From positions 77,163,718 to 77,223,717 of the forward strand of contig NC_087064.1 of NCBI RefSeq assembly GCF_963678635.1: 60,000 nucleotides of DNA, read 5' to 3'. This stretch comes from Symsagittifera roscoffensis. Lineage: Eukaryota; Xenacoelomorpha; Acoela; Convolutidae. The notes beneath the pieces are model-generated. The model was not told the DNA's origin and did not search any database. It saw only the letters and a list, made by a program, of their open reading frames with translations. The position numbers were made by a program, and so were the translations under genes. Within the stretch, counting starts at the first letter, position 1. Every line of letters starts with the position of its first letter. Positions 23,501 to 29,807 of the stretch are shown here, piece by piece.

Positions 23501-26500
23501 TGCATGCGTGATGAAAAAAACAAAACTTTCTTTTTTCAAACAAAATCTGATTTGCATAAAAGAAAACTGCGGTATTAAAGAAAAACGGCGCGCATTGATT
23601 GCCATTTGGATCGTACTACCGGACTAAGATAAGTGATGACAAGCGGCAACTGGTACTCCAAACCTAAAAATGGAGACCCAGCTATTGAAGCATATATACT
23701 TAACTGACGGTACTAAAAACGCTACCAAATTTAAGTAATGGCCCCTGCAAAACTTGATGCGCTAATATCAAACCGGAAAAACCAATTCCTGTGCAACAAC
23801 AAAAAATAGGCTAATTTTTTGATGTGGCTTCTTTTTGTCTAAAATTACCGTTGAAAGACAAACCAGTTTATTTAGGCTCTGAAAACGCCAATTTTTACCA
23901 TCAGCAATTATTTTGCCATCGGATCGGAGTGAACTCTTCCTCTAATAAAAACGGAGTAAAAGCAGTAGTTCCTGCTACGAGAAACATTTTCAGCGACAAA
24001 CAAAAAAGAATTGAGTGCAAATAAACCAGCCGAAGTATAAACTAACCAAAAACGCGCAGAGTATATGAACAAACCGAAAAGTTACGTCATTTGAATGAAA
24101 TATGCATAATTTTCATTACTGTTACATAATTGTTACATAAATATTATACAAGACTGCTCGTATCAGGGCAAAGCCCTGAATGTTCCGACTGCTTTTATGG
24201 TCTATGAAGCAGTAATAACTTGAAAAAACTTTGTGTAAAAAAATAAATTGTAATTTTTTTTTTAATTTGAGATTTTTTGTGAAAATTATCCCCCCACACG
24301 CCATATAAAGTACAAAGTGATAAATTTCGCTTCTAGTAACGAATCAATTATGGCAAATAACTTCCTTCAGCCAATTTGGAACAATTTCTAAGACGGATTA
24401 AATCTCCGCTTACGCTTTAATAGCGCGAAATATATCGCGCGTTAATTGTCCCAAATTGGCCGAATTGCCAATCTTTAAACCCCCATAACTTTACAAAAAA
24501 TGATCACAGGTAAAATAACTTTTCAAATTTAAGCTCAGGGCAACAATACGTTTTGAATGATATTAAAAAAATCCGTCAAAAATGTTTAGTTAAAAAGTCG
24601 AAATTTGTCTGAAGAAAAAAAAACCCACCCCGAGCACAAATATTCCGTTACTTTCGTATCGAAAGTCGGAACAATAACAGTTACGTATTTTTGGCTGGTT
24701 TTTATGGTAGCTGGTTTATACTTTGGCTGGTTTATATACCACTAAAGAATTTTTATATATGAAATTTACCAAACACGTACAATTTCACAATTCGGATGTT
24801 AAAATTTTTATTACTCGCAAAACAAACTGGTAAGTGAATAAAAATCAAAGTTCGCTATTTTCATAGAGGTTCGCACCGACCATTTGCCTAGGATTCATGT
24901 AAAAATTTTGAGCAAATTCCAATTAATTGTTCTTCATTTAAAAACAAAAAACAAGCATTTCAGAATAAACACCCGAAAAGGCATTTAATTTTTCCACGAA
25001 AATATCTGCAAATATTTTCCTAAGGGCGTGAATTATTTCTCAAATAAGTGATGCAAAAACTTTTTATGCAACATGAAAAATCCTCAGCCAGAAAGTTGAT
25101 TTTTGAGTGAGAAAACTCTTAATATCGAGTTTTTGTTTTACAATTTCACGCAATAGAGAAAACTTGGAGCAGATGATGAAAACGGGCAGTTTGAAGCCAA
25201 ATTTTGATACTTTTAGATGTTGGTTCAGTCAGATTATTTCTCCTGGTCGATGTAACAATTTTCTTTGAAACAGAGCAATTTTTGTATAGTTAAAAAACTT
25301 TTACACATTCCCAGTCTTAATTTAGCTTGAATATTAAACATTTTAAACCATTTTTTTCGATACTGGGAGAGCTTTTTGAAACTTTTTGGTATTTCACGCG
25401 CTTCCTTAAGAATTAACCCATAAATTTGTGGAAAATTTTTGACCTAGGTCGCAGTTACTTCAGAACAAAAAAATGGTCAGAAAAAGTAAACTGTTGACTG
25501 ACCTAAAAAATAGACTGTTCTGCAGCAGCTGTTGGTCCAGGCGACCTCGCTTTGTTTGCAGCTCACTTCCTCCCTTTCTGTCATTCCCCTCCCCCACCCA
25601 CTGTTACTGTTAGGATTGTGTCCTAGCGGGTAGAACACAGGTGGGGCTAGGGGCAGACTGGTTGCATCCGAGGGGGAGGCACTGCGAGTATGCCCTCGTC
25701 TGTTGGTATTCGTGCGGCTACTACACTCAGCAGCCAGTGAACCTGAAATTGTAATTAATTTACACAGATTCGAAGCTGGACTTCTCAAGCACATGCGAGA
25801 AAACGGCAAAAGATAGTCCTGAAAGGGTTCATAAAAGAAAAGGAAAGAAAAAGTAAAGCTCCTCTTTTCCTACCCCAAACCCCTCCCCCAATTCGCATCA
25901 GCATCAGTTTCATGTTGTAGCGATTGTTTTCACAAGGTTAATTATGACGAGTAAATATGTTTGGCATGGCTTAATTAGTACGCATGTCAATTTTCATAAC
26001 CATCGGATGATGCGAACAATAATTCAACTTGTAAAAATTCGCAGGTGGGGGAAGGAAAGAGAGCCGAAGGTAAAACTAATAAAAACTCTGATAACGAACC
26101 ACCGATCTCAAGATTAAGAAACTCACGTCCGAGCATCTGAGCCATCTTGAAAAATATCTAACACAAGCAACCAATTAACCAGATGCAAATATATAATGAT
26201 AATGCGAATGCAACAAAAGTGAGCCAGAAATAATGATTGGGTTTTCAAAAAATGAATTCATAATATGGCACTGCTCTTCTTACTACCTATGTAATAAAGA
26301 ATTTATTGGACAAAAAAGAAGTTTTTGCAAAAAAAATTGTTTCGAATTTCGGGTCCCAGATGGGTAAATAAAGTTTTGATTGAATACAACAATCATTTGA
26401 TTTAGCTACGATATTTGGTTTACCACATTGGAGGGCAAAACTACAATAATAATTGCATTCCAAAAAATTGAAAGATTTTGCTTCTGTTTCTGTTTTAAGT

Positions 26501-28057
26501 TCTCTAGTTGCGTTACTCTTTTTTCGTTATAGTTAAGCGAAATTGTCGCAAATTTAATTTTTAACGCAATTGTCGCAAATATGGATTTTACCCGAATTAT
26601 CACAAAAAACCAGTGAAGAAAATTTAAAACAAACTTTAGATTTTTACCTTTTCTATGTGTAATTTTCAAGAAGTATTTTGGTAAGACTTTAGCTCGCATT
26701 TGAACAAACATTTTAATCAGCCCAAAGATATTATTTAACTTACCATTAAAAAATATCAAACTTTGATTGAAAGAATTGCCAGTTTAATTGGAGTCTGAAA
26801 AAATCAATTTTAACCACCTGCAGTAAAGTTCCCAACTGCCATGATATTGCAGGAAAAAAACGAAATCGGGAACATTTTCTTATGAAAAACTCAATTTTCT
26901 CGAAGAGCTGATTTCACATTGAATAAAAAACTTTTCTACTTTCATGTACTCGAGATATAGCTCAAGTGCTTTCGAAAAATTTACAGCAGACATGGAAAAC
27001 TGGCGTTTTTGATACTTGGACCAAAATGGTAAGTCCGGGAATCAAGTGTTGAGATTTTCATAGAGAGTAGATTCGATCATTCGCTCTTAATCGGCGAAAA
27101 AGTGCTCAAAAACCTAAAAACTTATATGAGTTCAATTGTGCCTTCGTGTCTTTTAGCAAAATATGGACTCTCAGCCAAACTTTTTCAATTTTGATCAGAA
27201 TTTCGGAATCTGGGTGATTCAAAAAATATGACCGAGTTTTTGTCCCCTAAAGTAAAATGAGTAATGATCGATAGACCACAAAGCATGAATCTGTTTCCAA
27301 TATAACAATTGTGCCTCGGTATCAAAGCGCTTGTTCGAAAATTCAGTCAACCAAAGTGGTTCGTTCTGAGATTATAGTTCAAACTTGATTGTTTCAGCAC
27401 ATAAGTGACCAACTTTTAGAAATGGAGTATTTGAAAATTTTTTCAAACTTTGTCACTTGCAGTGGTGAGCATTTTTTTCTCCAAATTCTACATCCATAGC
27501 AAACTCGTAAAATTAATAGCTATTCAGATCCATTTCAAATAAACTTTCTGCAATTGTTATAATAAAATAGCATAAAGCAGACAACTTTTGCAGTTATAAG
27601 CATCTATCAGGATATCGAAAAAAAAACTTGAAAAACTACCTAATTAATCATATAAAAGCCCCAAATCCTTTTTCTCGTAGCTACAATTACATCAATCAAG
27701 GTCGTTGACAAGTATATGCAAAAAATAAACTTTGACATACCTTTTGAGCAAATCAAAATGAACCTTACTTGATTTTGCAGTATTTGGACTGTAAGCGTTG
27801 TTCATTTCGGGGAACTCTTCCAGAAATCGTCTCAGCATTTCATCGTTGAGGGCTTTTAATCGCTGATAGTCAAAAGCCTTCACTGAAGCACCTGTTTTGA
27901 CTGCCGAACCGGGATCCCGAATGCCGAAGTTGGGCCGCGGATGTCGTTTTTTGCCCACACTAGGGTGACCGTTAATTTGTGAAAATGCAAAAACCAAGGT
28001 GTAAATGGCAACTGCTAGAAGAACAATGAATTTGATTATGCGTCGCTTTGTTATCAT
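5302..28057 (-). CDS. Golgi-type carbohydrate sulfotransferase, five exons
   Basis: Predicted type II membrane enzyme transferring sulfate from PAPS to a glycan in the Golgi lumen. Exons in transcript order: 28057-27769, 25742-25503, 17591-17320, 8699-8374, 5518-5302. Every intron is GT-AG, junction phases agree (1,1,0,2), and the total is 1,344 bp or 447 codons before the stop. Residues about 7-25 form a signal anchor after a basic start (MITKRRIIKF). The PAPS 5'-phosphosulfate loop GGGKCGSTSL is at 177-186, built across the exon 2/3 junction. The 3'-phosphate motif LVRDPLLRAIS is at 286-296, with the conserved Arg288 and Ser296. The C-terminus has the usual late motif FFHLVGYSFDW. Length fits Golgi sulfotransferases of the heparan/chondroitin/dermatan type; acceptor specificity cannot be read. 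Introns total about 21 kb and carry many transposons. Confidence 0.87.
5532..5845 (+). repeat. Duplicated segment C within intron 4
   Basis: Second copy of the sequence at 1621-1876, starting 14 nt inside intron 4. It has about 60 bp (5610-5680 area) absent from the other copy. It continues past GCAATTCAGA as TAAAG, whereas the other copy meets a Helentron-like end, so this is the unoccupied site. Confidence 0.8.
6117..7151 (+). mobile_element. Helentron-like element split by a nested copy
   Basis: The outer element starts TGTTCCGACTTTCGAT at 6117, runs to the A/T tract near 6523, then resumes at 7052 and finishes with GCAGTCGGAACATTCAGGG, the hairpin and GAGCAGTCTTG at 7151. Between the parts lies another copy (6524-7051). 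Oriented plus, antisense to the sulfotransferase, in intron 4. Confidence 0.75.
6524..7051 (+). mobile_element. Helentron-like element nested inside another
   Basis: Nearly complete: starts within the 5' region at ATACGAAAGTAACGG (the first ~14 nt TGTTCCGACTTTCG are absent) and ends with the hairpin CAGGGCTTCGCCCTG and CTAGTCTTG. It contains GCGCGATATATTTCGCGC (6745-6762). It sits in the low-complexity tract of the outer copy. Confidence 0.72.
7152..8373. other. Rest of intron 4
   Basis: No gene. The only structure noticed is an inverted repeat at 8276-8326 (TATTACGAGAAGC against GTTTCTCGTAATATT) overlapping a direct repeat TTCAACTGAAGAAAAAA (8261 and 8294), close to the exon 4 donor. Confidence 0.5.
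8374..8699 (-). CDS. Sulfotransferase exon 4 (PAPS 3' motif)
   Basis: 326 bp, phase 0 in, phase 2 out. Acceptor TTGCTTTGTTTAG|CC, donor CCCAACAG|GTGAGA. Codes for KFVMLVRDPLLRAISDH, the PAPS 3'-phosphate-binding motif. Then come SDYRTILGNFLQLVPPQNVL and VQSEFL, which match the family pattern 'gYa..L..wl..fp..qllvl.sEel'. The plus-strand reading frame in the same place is a shadow. Confidence 0.9.
8700..9759. other. Intron 3, 3' part, no element recognised
   Basis: AT-rich intron sequence. The last part (about 9590-9760) is less AT-rich and may be an unrecognised, decayed portion of the BEL/Pao element that follows. Confidence 0.4.
9760..10067 (+). pseudogene. BEL/Pao retrotransposon pol fragment (RNase H start)
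   Basis: The frame at 9896-10067 reads LHIYGDAFEKAHAAAIYAR, then SKTQVTP and ISVPKHQF. This is the 'FsDAS..AyaavvY....lv.aKtrvaP.k..siPrlEL' pattern of BEL/Pao RNase H. It matches 10683-11001 at high identity. The fragment ends abruptly at 10067 inside the codons for CGTS, where LINE sequence starts. Upstream reading is broken. Dead sequence within intron 3, on the strand opposite the host gene. Confidence 0.7.
10068..10372 (+). pseudogene. LINE ORF1 5' fragment
   Basis: Begins GTGAGTGATCGAAACAGCC and matches 12237-12535. The open frame codes for LSYEDLIPRPNQIDAVSTSC followed by an acidic, Ser/Thr-rich stretch (LSPLSEDESVTK). It is joined directly to BEL/Pao sequence at its left. Homology ends near 10372. 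Having a LINE 5' end without its 3' part is unlike normal 5'-truncated insertion, so rearrangement is likely. Confidence 0.6.
10510..11100 (+). pseudogene. BEL/Pao retrotransposon pol fragment (RT end to RNase H)
   Basis: Ordered BEL/Pao signatures across broken frames: ALGVSWKPN near 10510 ('LGl.Wn' pattern), then LLNPTGWLAPFFNNFKRLIQ at 10609 ('fDPlG.laP...' pattern). These are followed by VKMPRIIG ('iPR') and, from about 10844, LHIYGDASEKAHAAAIYAR with SKTQVTPVK and SLASKLLKAV. Stops separate these parts. The segment from 10683 repeats 9763-10067. No LTRs were found. Confidence 0.72.
11101..12236. other. Intron 3 spacer between retroelement fragments
   Basis: No recognised coding sequence. 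The first part (to about 11330) may still be eroded BEL/Pao pol. Two short frames near 11783-12105 overlap on opposite strands and have no recognisable motif. Confidence 0.4.
12237..13090 (+). pseudogene. LINE ORF1-like region
   Basis: The first open part (12241-12609) repeats the 10068 fragment: LSYEDFISRPNQIDAVSTSC and a Ser-rich segment. It continues as an amphipathic, Lys/Glu-rich region (STVNELKDEVYAKMVQDLEF). Further on, in broken frame, come AIKPITVKFARRVAKIEL and INILEDLS, the 'RPi.vkF...r...l.krk.L....I.eDls' pattern of LINE ORF1 proteins. Several stops. Confidence 0.6.
13091..13660 (+). pseudogene. LINE endonuclease remnant
   Basis: Apurinic/apyrimidinic-type endonuclease signatures in order: LCLTETWL (about 13108), IVCGDFNID (13413-13440), ATRVIENTQTCLDHF (13520-13560) and, in a shifted frame, SDHYPITLEWD (13617-13650). 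The open stretch is 13350-13637. Stops interrupt the N-terminal part. The domain places this element in the EN-bearing LINEs. Confidence 0.75.
14166..14760 (+). repeat. Four-copy 139 bp tandem array in LINE linker
   Basis: AATAAATTTTTCAAA recurs at 14201, 14340, 14479 and 14618, exactly 139 bp apart. The last unit runs into the intact RT start at about 14750. Each unit codes in some frame for FNKFFKTIGKTLKNDLP and VSVPFSMNLFKTNTEEVL, the linker before RT. Since 139 is not a multiple of 3, each unit shifts frame. A 34 bp piece at 14166-14199 also recurs at 14951-14984 inside RT. Confidence 0.9.
14687..15130 (+). pseudogene. LINE reverse transcriptase, N-terminal part
   Basis: Reads SSGDDYISNIIVKKLSEVVA, LFSKSLFPRNLCNAKVFPLH and NNYRPISLLIVCSKIV. 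These are RT blocks before and at the 'NYRPISL' motif of EN-bearing LINEs. After that the frame loses similarity and stops at 15130, so the palm with catalytic residues is absent. Confidence 0.75.
15180..15560 (+). pseudogene. LINE reverse transcriptase, thumb remnant
   Basis: In broken frames: LNQWLTANQLVTNISK (the 'W...N.L..N..KTk' region after FADD) and, around 15400-15530, LRLGKQRGLMSKLRHF and LLDYYRSYVVPIL, the usual thumb pattern ending '...Yys.v.p.l.Yg'. No intact frame. The LINE's 3' boundary beyond 15560 is not visible. Confidence 0.55.
15561..17319. other. Intron 3, 5' part, no assigned element
   Basis: Long overlapping frames occur on both strands at 16578-17136 (plus-strand pieces at 16624 and 16927 share one frame, split by two stops). 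I recognise no domain. It may be another decayed mobile-element ORF, or chance. Confidence 0.35.
17320..17591 (-). CDS. Sulfotransferase exon 3 (PAPS loop)
   Basis: 272 bp, enters with two bases of a split Gly codon and leaves in phase 0. Acceptor GTGTGTGTCTAG|GC, donor CACAAAG|GTACGA. Codes for GGKCGSTSLAILLKHN, the PAPS 5'-phosphosulfate loop and following helix. A Cys-containing stretch follows, then VVLDGCPRYTK, which corresponds to the 'TPxY' segment of the fold. Other open frames on both strands here are shadows of this GC-rich exon. Confidence 0.88.
17592..20707. other. Intron 2, 3' part, no element recognised
   Basis: AT-rich intron. Short frames (18306-18641, 18899-19207, 19293-19499) show no motif and are probably chance. 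No repeat of other parts of the window was noticed. Confidence 0.45.
20716..21102 (+). mobile_element. hAT-like MITE with 8 bp target duplication, copy 1
   Basis: 387 bp flanked by perfect GATAGCTC repeats at 20708-20715 and 21103-21110. The right end reads GATCCGCCCCTG; its inverse CAGGGGCGGATC resembles the degraded left end CCAGCAGATTTGGGGGG. Other copies lie at 32151-32540 (inverted) and 45590-45979. No ORF. An 8 bp TSD and CAG-type ends fit hAT-derived MITEs; the superfamily is inference. Confidence 0.72.
21690..22916 (+). pseudogene. LINE reverse transcriptase ORF
   Basis: 408-codon open frame; RT homology starts about residue 81 (QFGFTKNRSPVLQML). RT motifs: VYLDFAKAFDKINH (residues 115-128, catalytic Asp in block A), SGVPQGSLLGPLLF (173-186), FMFADDTKI (202-210, catalytic Asp pair) and NVGKCSIVTFSR (block D). 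Then EKDLGLLV and the thumb pattern YKSMVIPILLYGSTAW. The first ~75 codons are not RT and contain a repeated GCTGAAGCGCATTTTTT. The frame stops at 22916. C-terminal coding continues in another frame to the TAA at 23185 (FWYRAPRLYN, CSWTFGCLCSNCRF). RT-active-site residues are intact, but the protein lacks its endonuclease and N-terminal RT. Confidence 0.88.
21895..23252 (+). mobile_element. 5'-truncated LINE with (AAT)n tail
   Basis: Carries RT from just before the 'QFGF' block through the thumb and C-terminal domain, a short 3' UTR with hairpin GGGCTCACGCCC (23208-23219) and an (AAT)n tail (23233-23250). Truncation at the 5' side is the normal outcome of target-primed insertion. Much better preserved than the LINE in intron 3. 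It lies in intron 2 on the strand opposite the host gene. Confidence 0.85.
23253..24148. other. Intron 2 spacer
   Basis: No gene or repeat recognised between the LINE tail and the next Helentron-like copy. One 66-codon frame at 23824-24024 has no motif. Confidence 0.45.
24149..24673 (-). mobile_element. Helentron-like element, copy 4, complete
   Basis: 525 bp with both ends. On the plus strand it starts CAAGACTGCTCG with hairpin CAGGGCAAAGCCCTG and the subterminal repeat TGTTCCGACTGC, and ends GTATCGAAAGTCGGAACA. Includes the CCCCCCACACGCC block, the CGCG palindrome (24424-24441) and ACCCACCCCGAGCAC. Flanked by AT-rich sequence with no duplication. Sense with the host gene, intron 2. Confidence 0.78.
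24674..25502. other. Intron 2, 5' part
   Basis: Nothing recognised apart from the exon 2 donor at 25502. Confidence 0.45.
25503..25742 (-). CDS. Sulfotransferase exon 2 (stem region)
   Basis: 240 bp, symmetrical phase 1-1. Acceptor ACAATTTCAG|GT, donor TTTTTTAG|GTCAGT. Codes for a Ser/Thr/Pro/Asn-rich luminal stem followed by the strand RTVYFLG that leads into the PAPS loop completed by exon 3. The GC-rich exon stands out from the AT-rich introns, and the other two frames have stops. Confidence 0.78.
25743..27768. other. Intron 1
   Basis: 2,026 bp. Only one relationship was noticed: around 25980-26015 GCATGTCAATTTTCATAACC and CGGATGATGCGAACAA resemble a segment of the tandem array at 39940-44650. 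The rest is AT-rich without recognised features. Confidence 0.5.
25978..26016 (+). repeat. Dispersed relative of the 40-44 kb array
   Basis: Shares an ordered block with array positions 40398-40436 and 41391-41430: GCATG(A/T)CAA-TTT-(A/T)GACAATCGGA-GATG-GAACAA. C-rich sequence lies upstream in both contexts. It suggests the array unit derives from a dispersed repeat. Short, so moderate support only. Confidence 0.4.
27769..28057 (-). CDS. Sulfotransferase exon 1 (signal anchor)
   Basis: Codes for residues 1-96 plus one base. The start Met at 28057 is preferred over an in-frame Met 27 codons upstream because it puts a short basic tail directly before the membrane segment and follows a plausible splice acceptor. 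The luminal stem is rich in basic residues and Pro. The donor is CAA|GTAAGG at 27769/27768, phase 1. A second strong donor (AAAAG|GTATGT) lies 46 nt further on but gives phase 2, which does not fit exon 2. Confidence 0.78.
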
Positions 28058-28093
28058 CTTGATCCCCTCGTAATTGAAAGCTGGACTGGTCCT
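28058..28093 (-). promoter_or_regulatory. Possible 5' UTR splice or trans-splice acceptor
   Basis: On the minus strand TTTTGAATTTTAG|GACCAG places an AG at 28093-28092, 34 nt before the chosen ATG. It could be the acceptor of a 5' UTR intron or, in a lineage with spliced leaders, a trans-splice site. No TATA-like promoter was recognised upstream. This is inference from one motif. Confidence 0.3.
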
Positions 28094-29159
28094 AAAATTC
28101 AAAATGGTTTCTTTTTTTTTCGATTTTTGGAGTATCATCTTAAAACAGAGGGAGAAAAACTAGACCAAAAACAGATTTAAATCAAAATATAGAAAAAATG
28201 GCATAAAAAAGGAACGTATTCAATAGAAATAAGTTCAAATTGATACGAACTATCAAAAGAAAACCGGAACACTTGATTTTACAAAACAAACAAATTGTCA
28301 TTTTTACTTTGATTAAAAACAAATACTTTGATAGCTGAATAAGGTCGAATATTGCCATTTTGCAACAGAAGCAAGAGAAAAATTAATTTTAGCGCTGTAG
28401 AAGCAACCTGGTGTTTTTTGGCACTTGTTGGATATAAAAGTACTTGGAGTACATCAGATAAAAGAGTCACTGAAGTTGGTGTGAAGATCAATTTGAACTA
28501 AATTACAATTTCGTCCAACAAATCAAATTAATTAAGGAAAAGAAAATCTTATCGAGATTTCCTCTCCTCTCTCTCATAACTTCAACAGTAGATTAATGCA
28601 CTTAAACAAGATAATGCTTCCTGAAGAAATACCTGCTGGAATTACAACTTTATTGTCAATGCAATTTTCCCCCCAAACTGTTTCAAGGTAGATCGCTCAT
28701 TTGATGATCCCCTTTCGCGACAATCTCGAAAAGATTAAAAACTCTTATTTGTAGCAAACACTTCAAAAGTTTTGTTTTACTAAATATTGGGTACTTAACA
28801 CATATAACAATATGTCCCCCGAGTATTTGGATACTTTTTGGCTTTGTAGTTTTGAAGTTTTGTGTAACATCGCTAGCAAGATAGGGAATAGAACATCTGG
28901 TCTACAAGCTATATATGTTCTATTCCCATCTAAATACATGAGAGAAATACTTGATTTGGGAAAATTAAATTCTTTTTTTCTCTAAACTCTTAACTTTTGT
29001 AAAAAAAAAAACATAAATTTGACGAAAAAGTTTAAATGCTGAAGTTATAACCACACGTAACGTCGAGTGGAAAGTAATATATTTTCATCTCGTAACAAGT
29101 TCGGAATAATTGTTGCCTCAATTCAACTGAAATGATTTAATTGACCGCACACGCTACAC
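28094..29159. other. 5' flank of the sulfotransferase gene
   Basis: No clear promoter elements. A frame at 28279-28491 has no motif. Contains the perfect hairpin listed at 28884-28927. Confidence 0.4.
28884..28927. repeat. Perfect 13 bp inverted repeat (hairpin)
   Basis: GGGAATAGAACAT and ATGTTCTATTCCC are exact inverses separated by 18 nt. Too short for a standard pre-miRNA and without flanking pairing. Function unknown. Confidence 0.6.
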
Positions 29160-29277
29160 GTTAATACAAAACTTGCGCGCATTAATTATCGTTTAGTGGC
29201 AATTTTCAAAACCTTAAACTATACGAAAAATGGTCACAGGTAAACTTTTTCTTTGAAATTTTGAACTCAAAATTTAA
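29160..29277 (-). mobile_element. Old Helentron-like fragment
   Basis: Diverged match to the middle of the family: GCGCGCATTAATTATC, then GGCAATTTTCAAAACC and ACGAAAAATGGTCACAGGT. These correspond to CGCGCGTTAATTGTCCC ... GATCACAGGT in intact copies. It ends directly at a younger copy in the same orientation. Confidence 0.5.
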
Positions 29278-29807
29278 CAAGACTGCTCGTATCAGGGCGA
29301 AGCCCTGAATGTTCCGACTGCCTTTTAAGGTTTATGGAGCAATAATAACATGAAAAAGTTAATGTAATAAAATAAAATGAAAAAAAAAATTCTAAAATTT
29401 GAAATTTTTTAGGAAATCATCCCCCCACACGCCATATAGAGTACAAAAGAATAGATTTCGCTCATTGTAACAAATCAACTATGGCAAACAAGCTTCTTTC
29501 AACCAATTTGGAACGACTTCTAAGACGGATTAAATCTCCGCTTACGCGTTCATAGCGCGAAATATATCGCGCTTTAATTGTCCCAAATTGGTCAAAATGG
29601 CCAAAATGGCAATCTTTAAACCTTCATAACTTTACGAAAAATGATCACAGGTGAATTATCTTTTCAAATTTGAGCTCAGGACAACAATAGCTTTCGAATG
29701 ATATATTCCGTCAAAAATGGCTAGTTAAAATGTCGAAATTTGTCTGAAGAAAAAAAAACCCACCCCGAGCACAAATATTCCGTTACTTTTGTATCGAAAG
29801 TCGGAAC
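29278..29807 (-). mobile_element. Helentron-like element, copy 5, complete
   Basis: 530 bp. Plus-strand left end CAAGACTGCTCG with hairpin CAGGGCGAAGCCCTG, right end GTATCGAAAGTCGGAACA. All internal blocks are present, with a small duplication GGTCAAAATGGCCAAAATGG (29587-29606). Confidence 0.78.

Noticed and set aside
27692-27766. Alternative donor GTATGT extending exon 1
   Set aside because: Gives phase 2, which does not fit the phase 1 acceptor of exon 2, whereas CAA|GTAAGG does.
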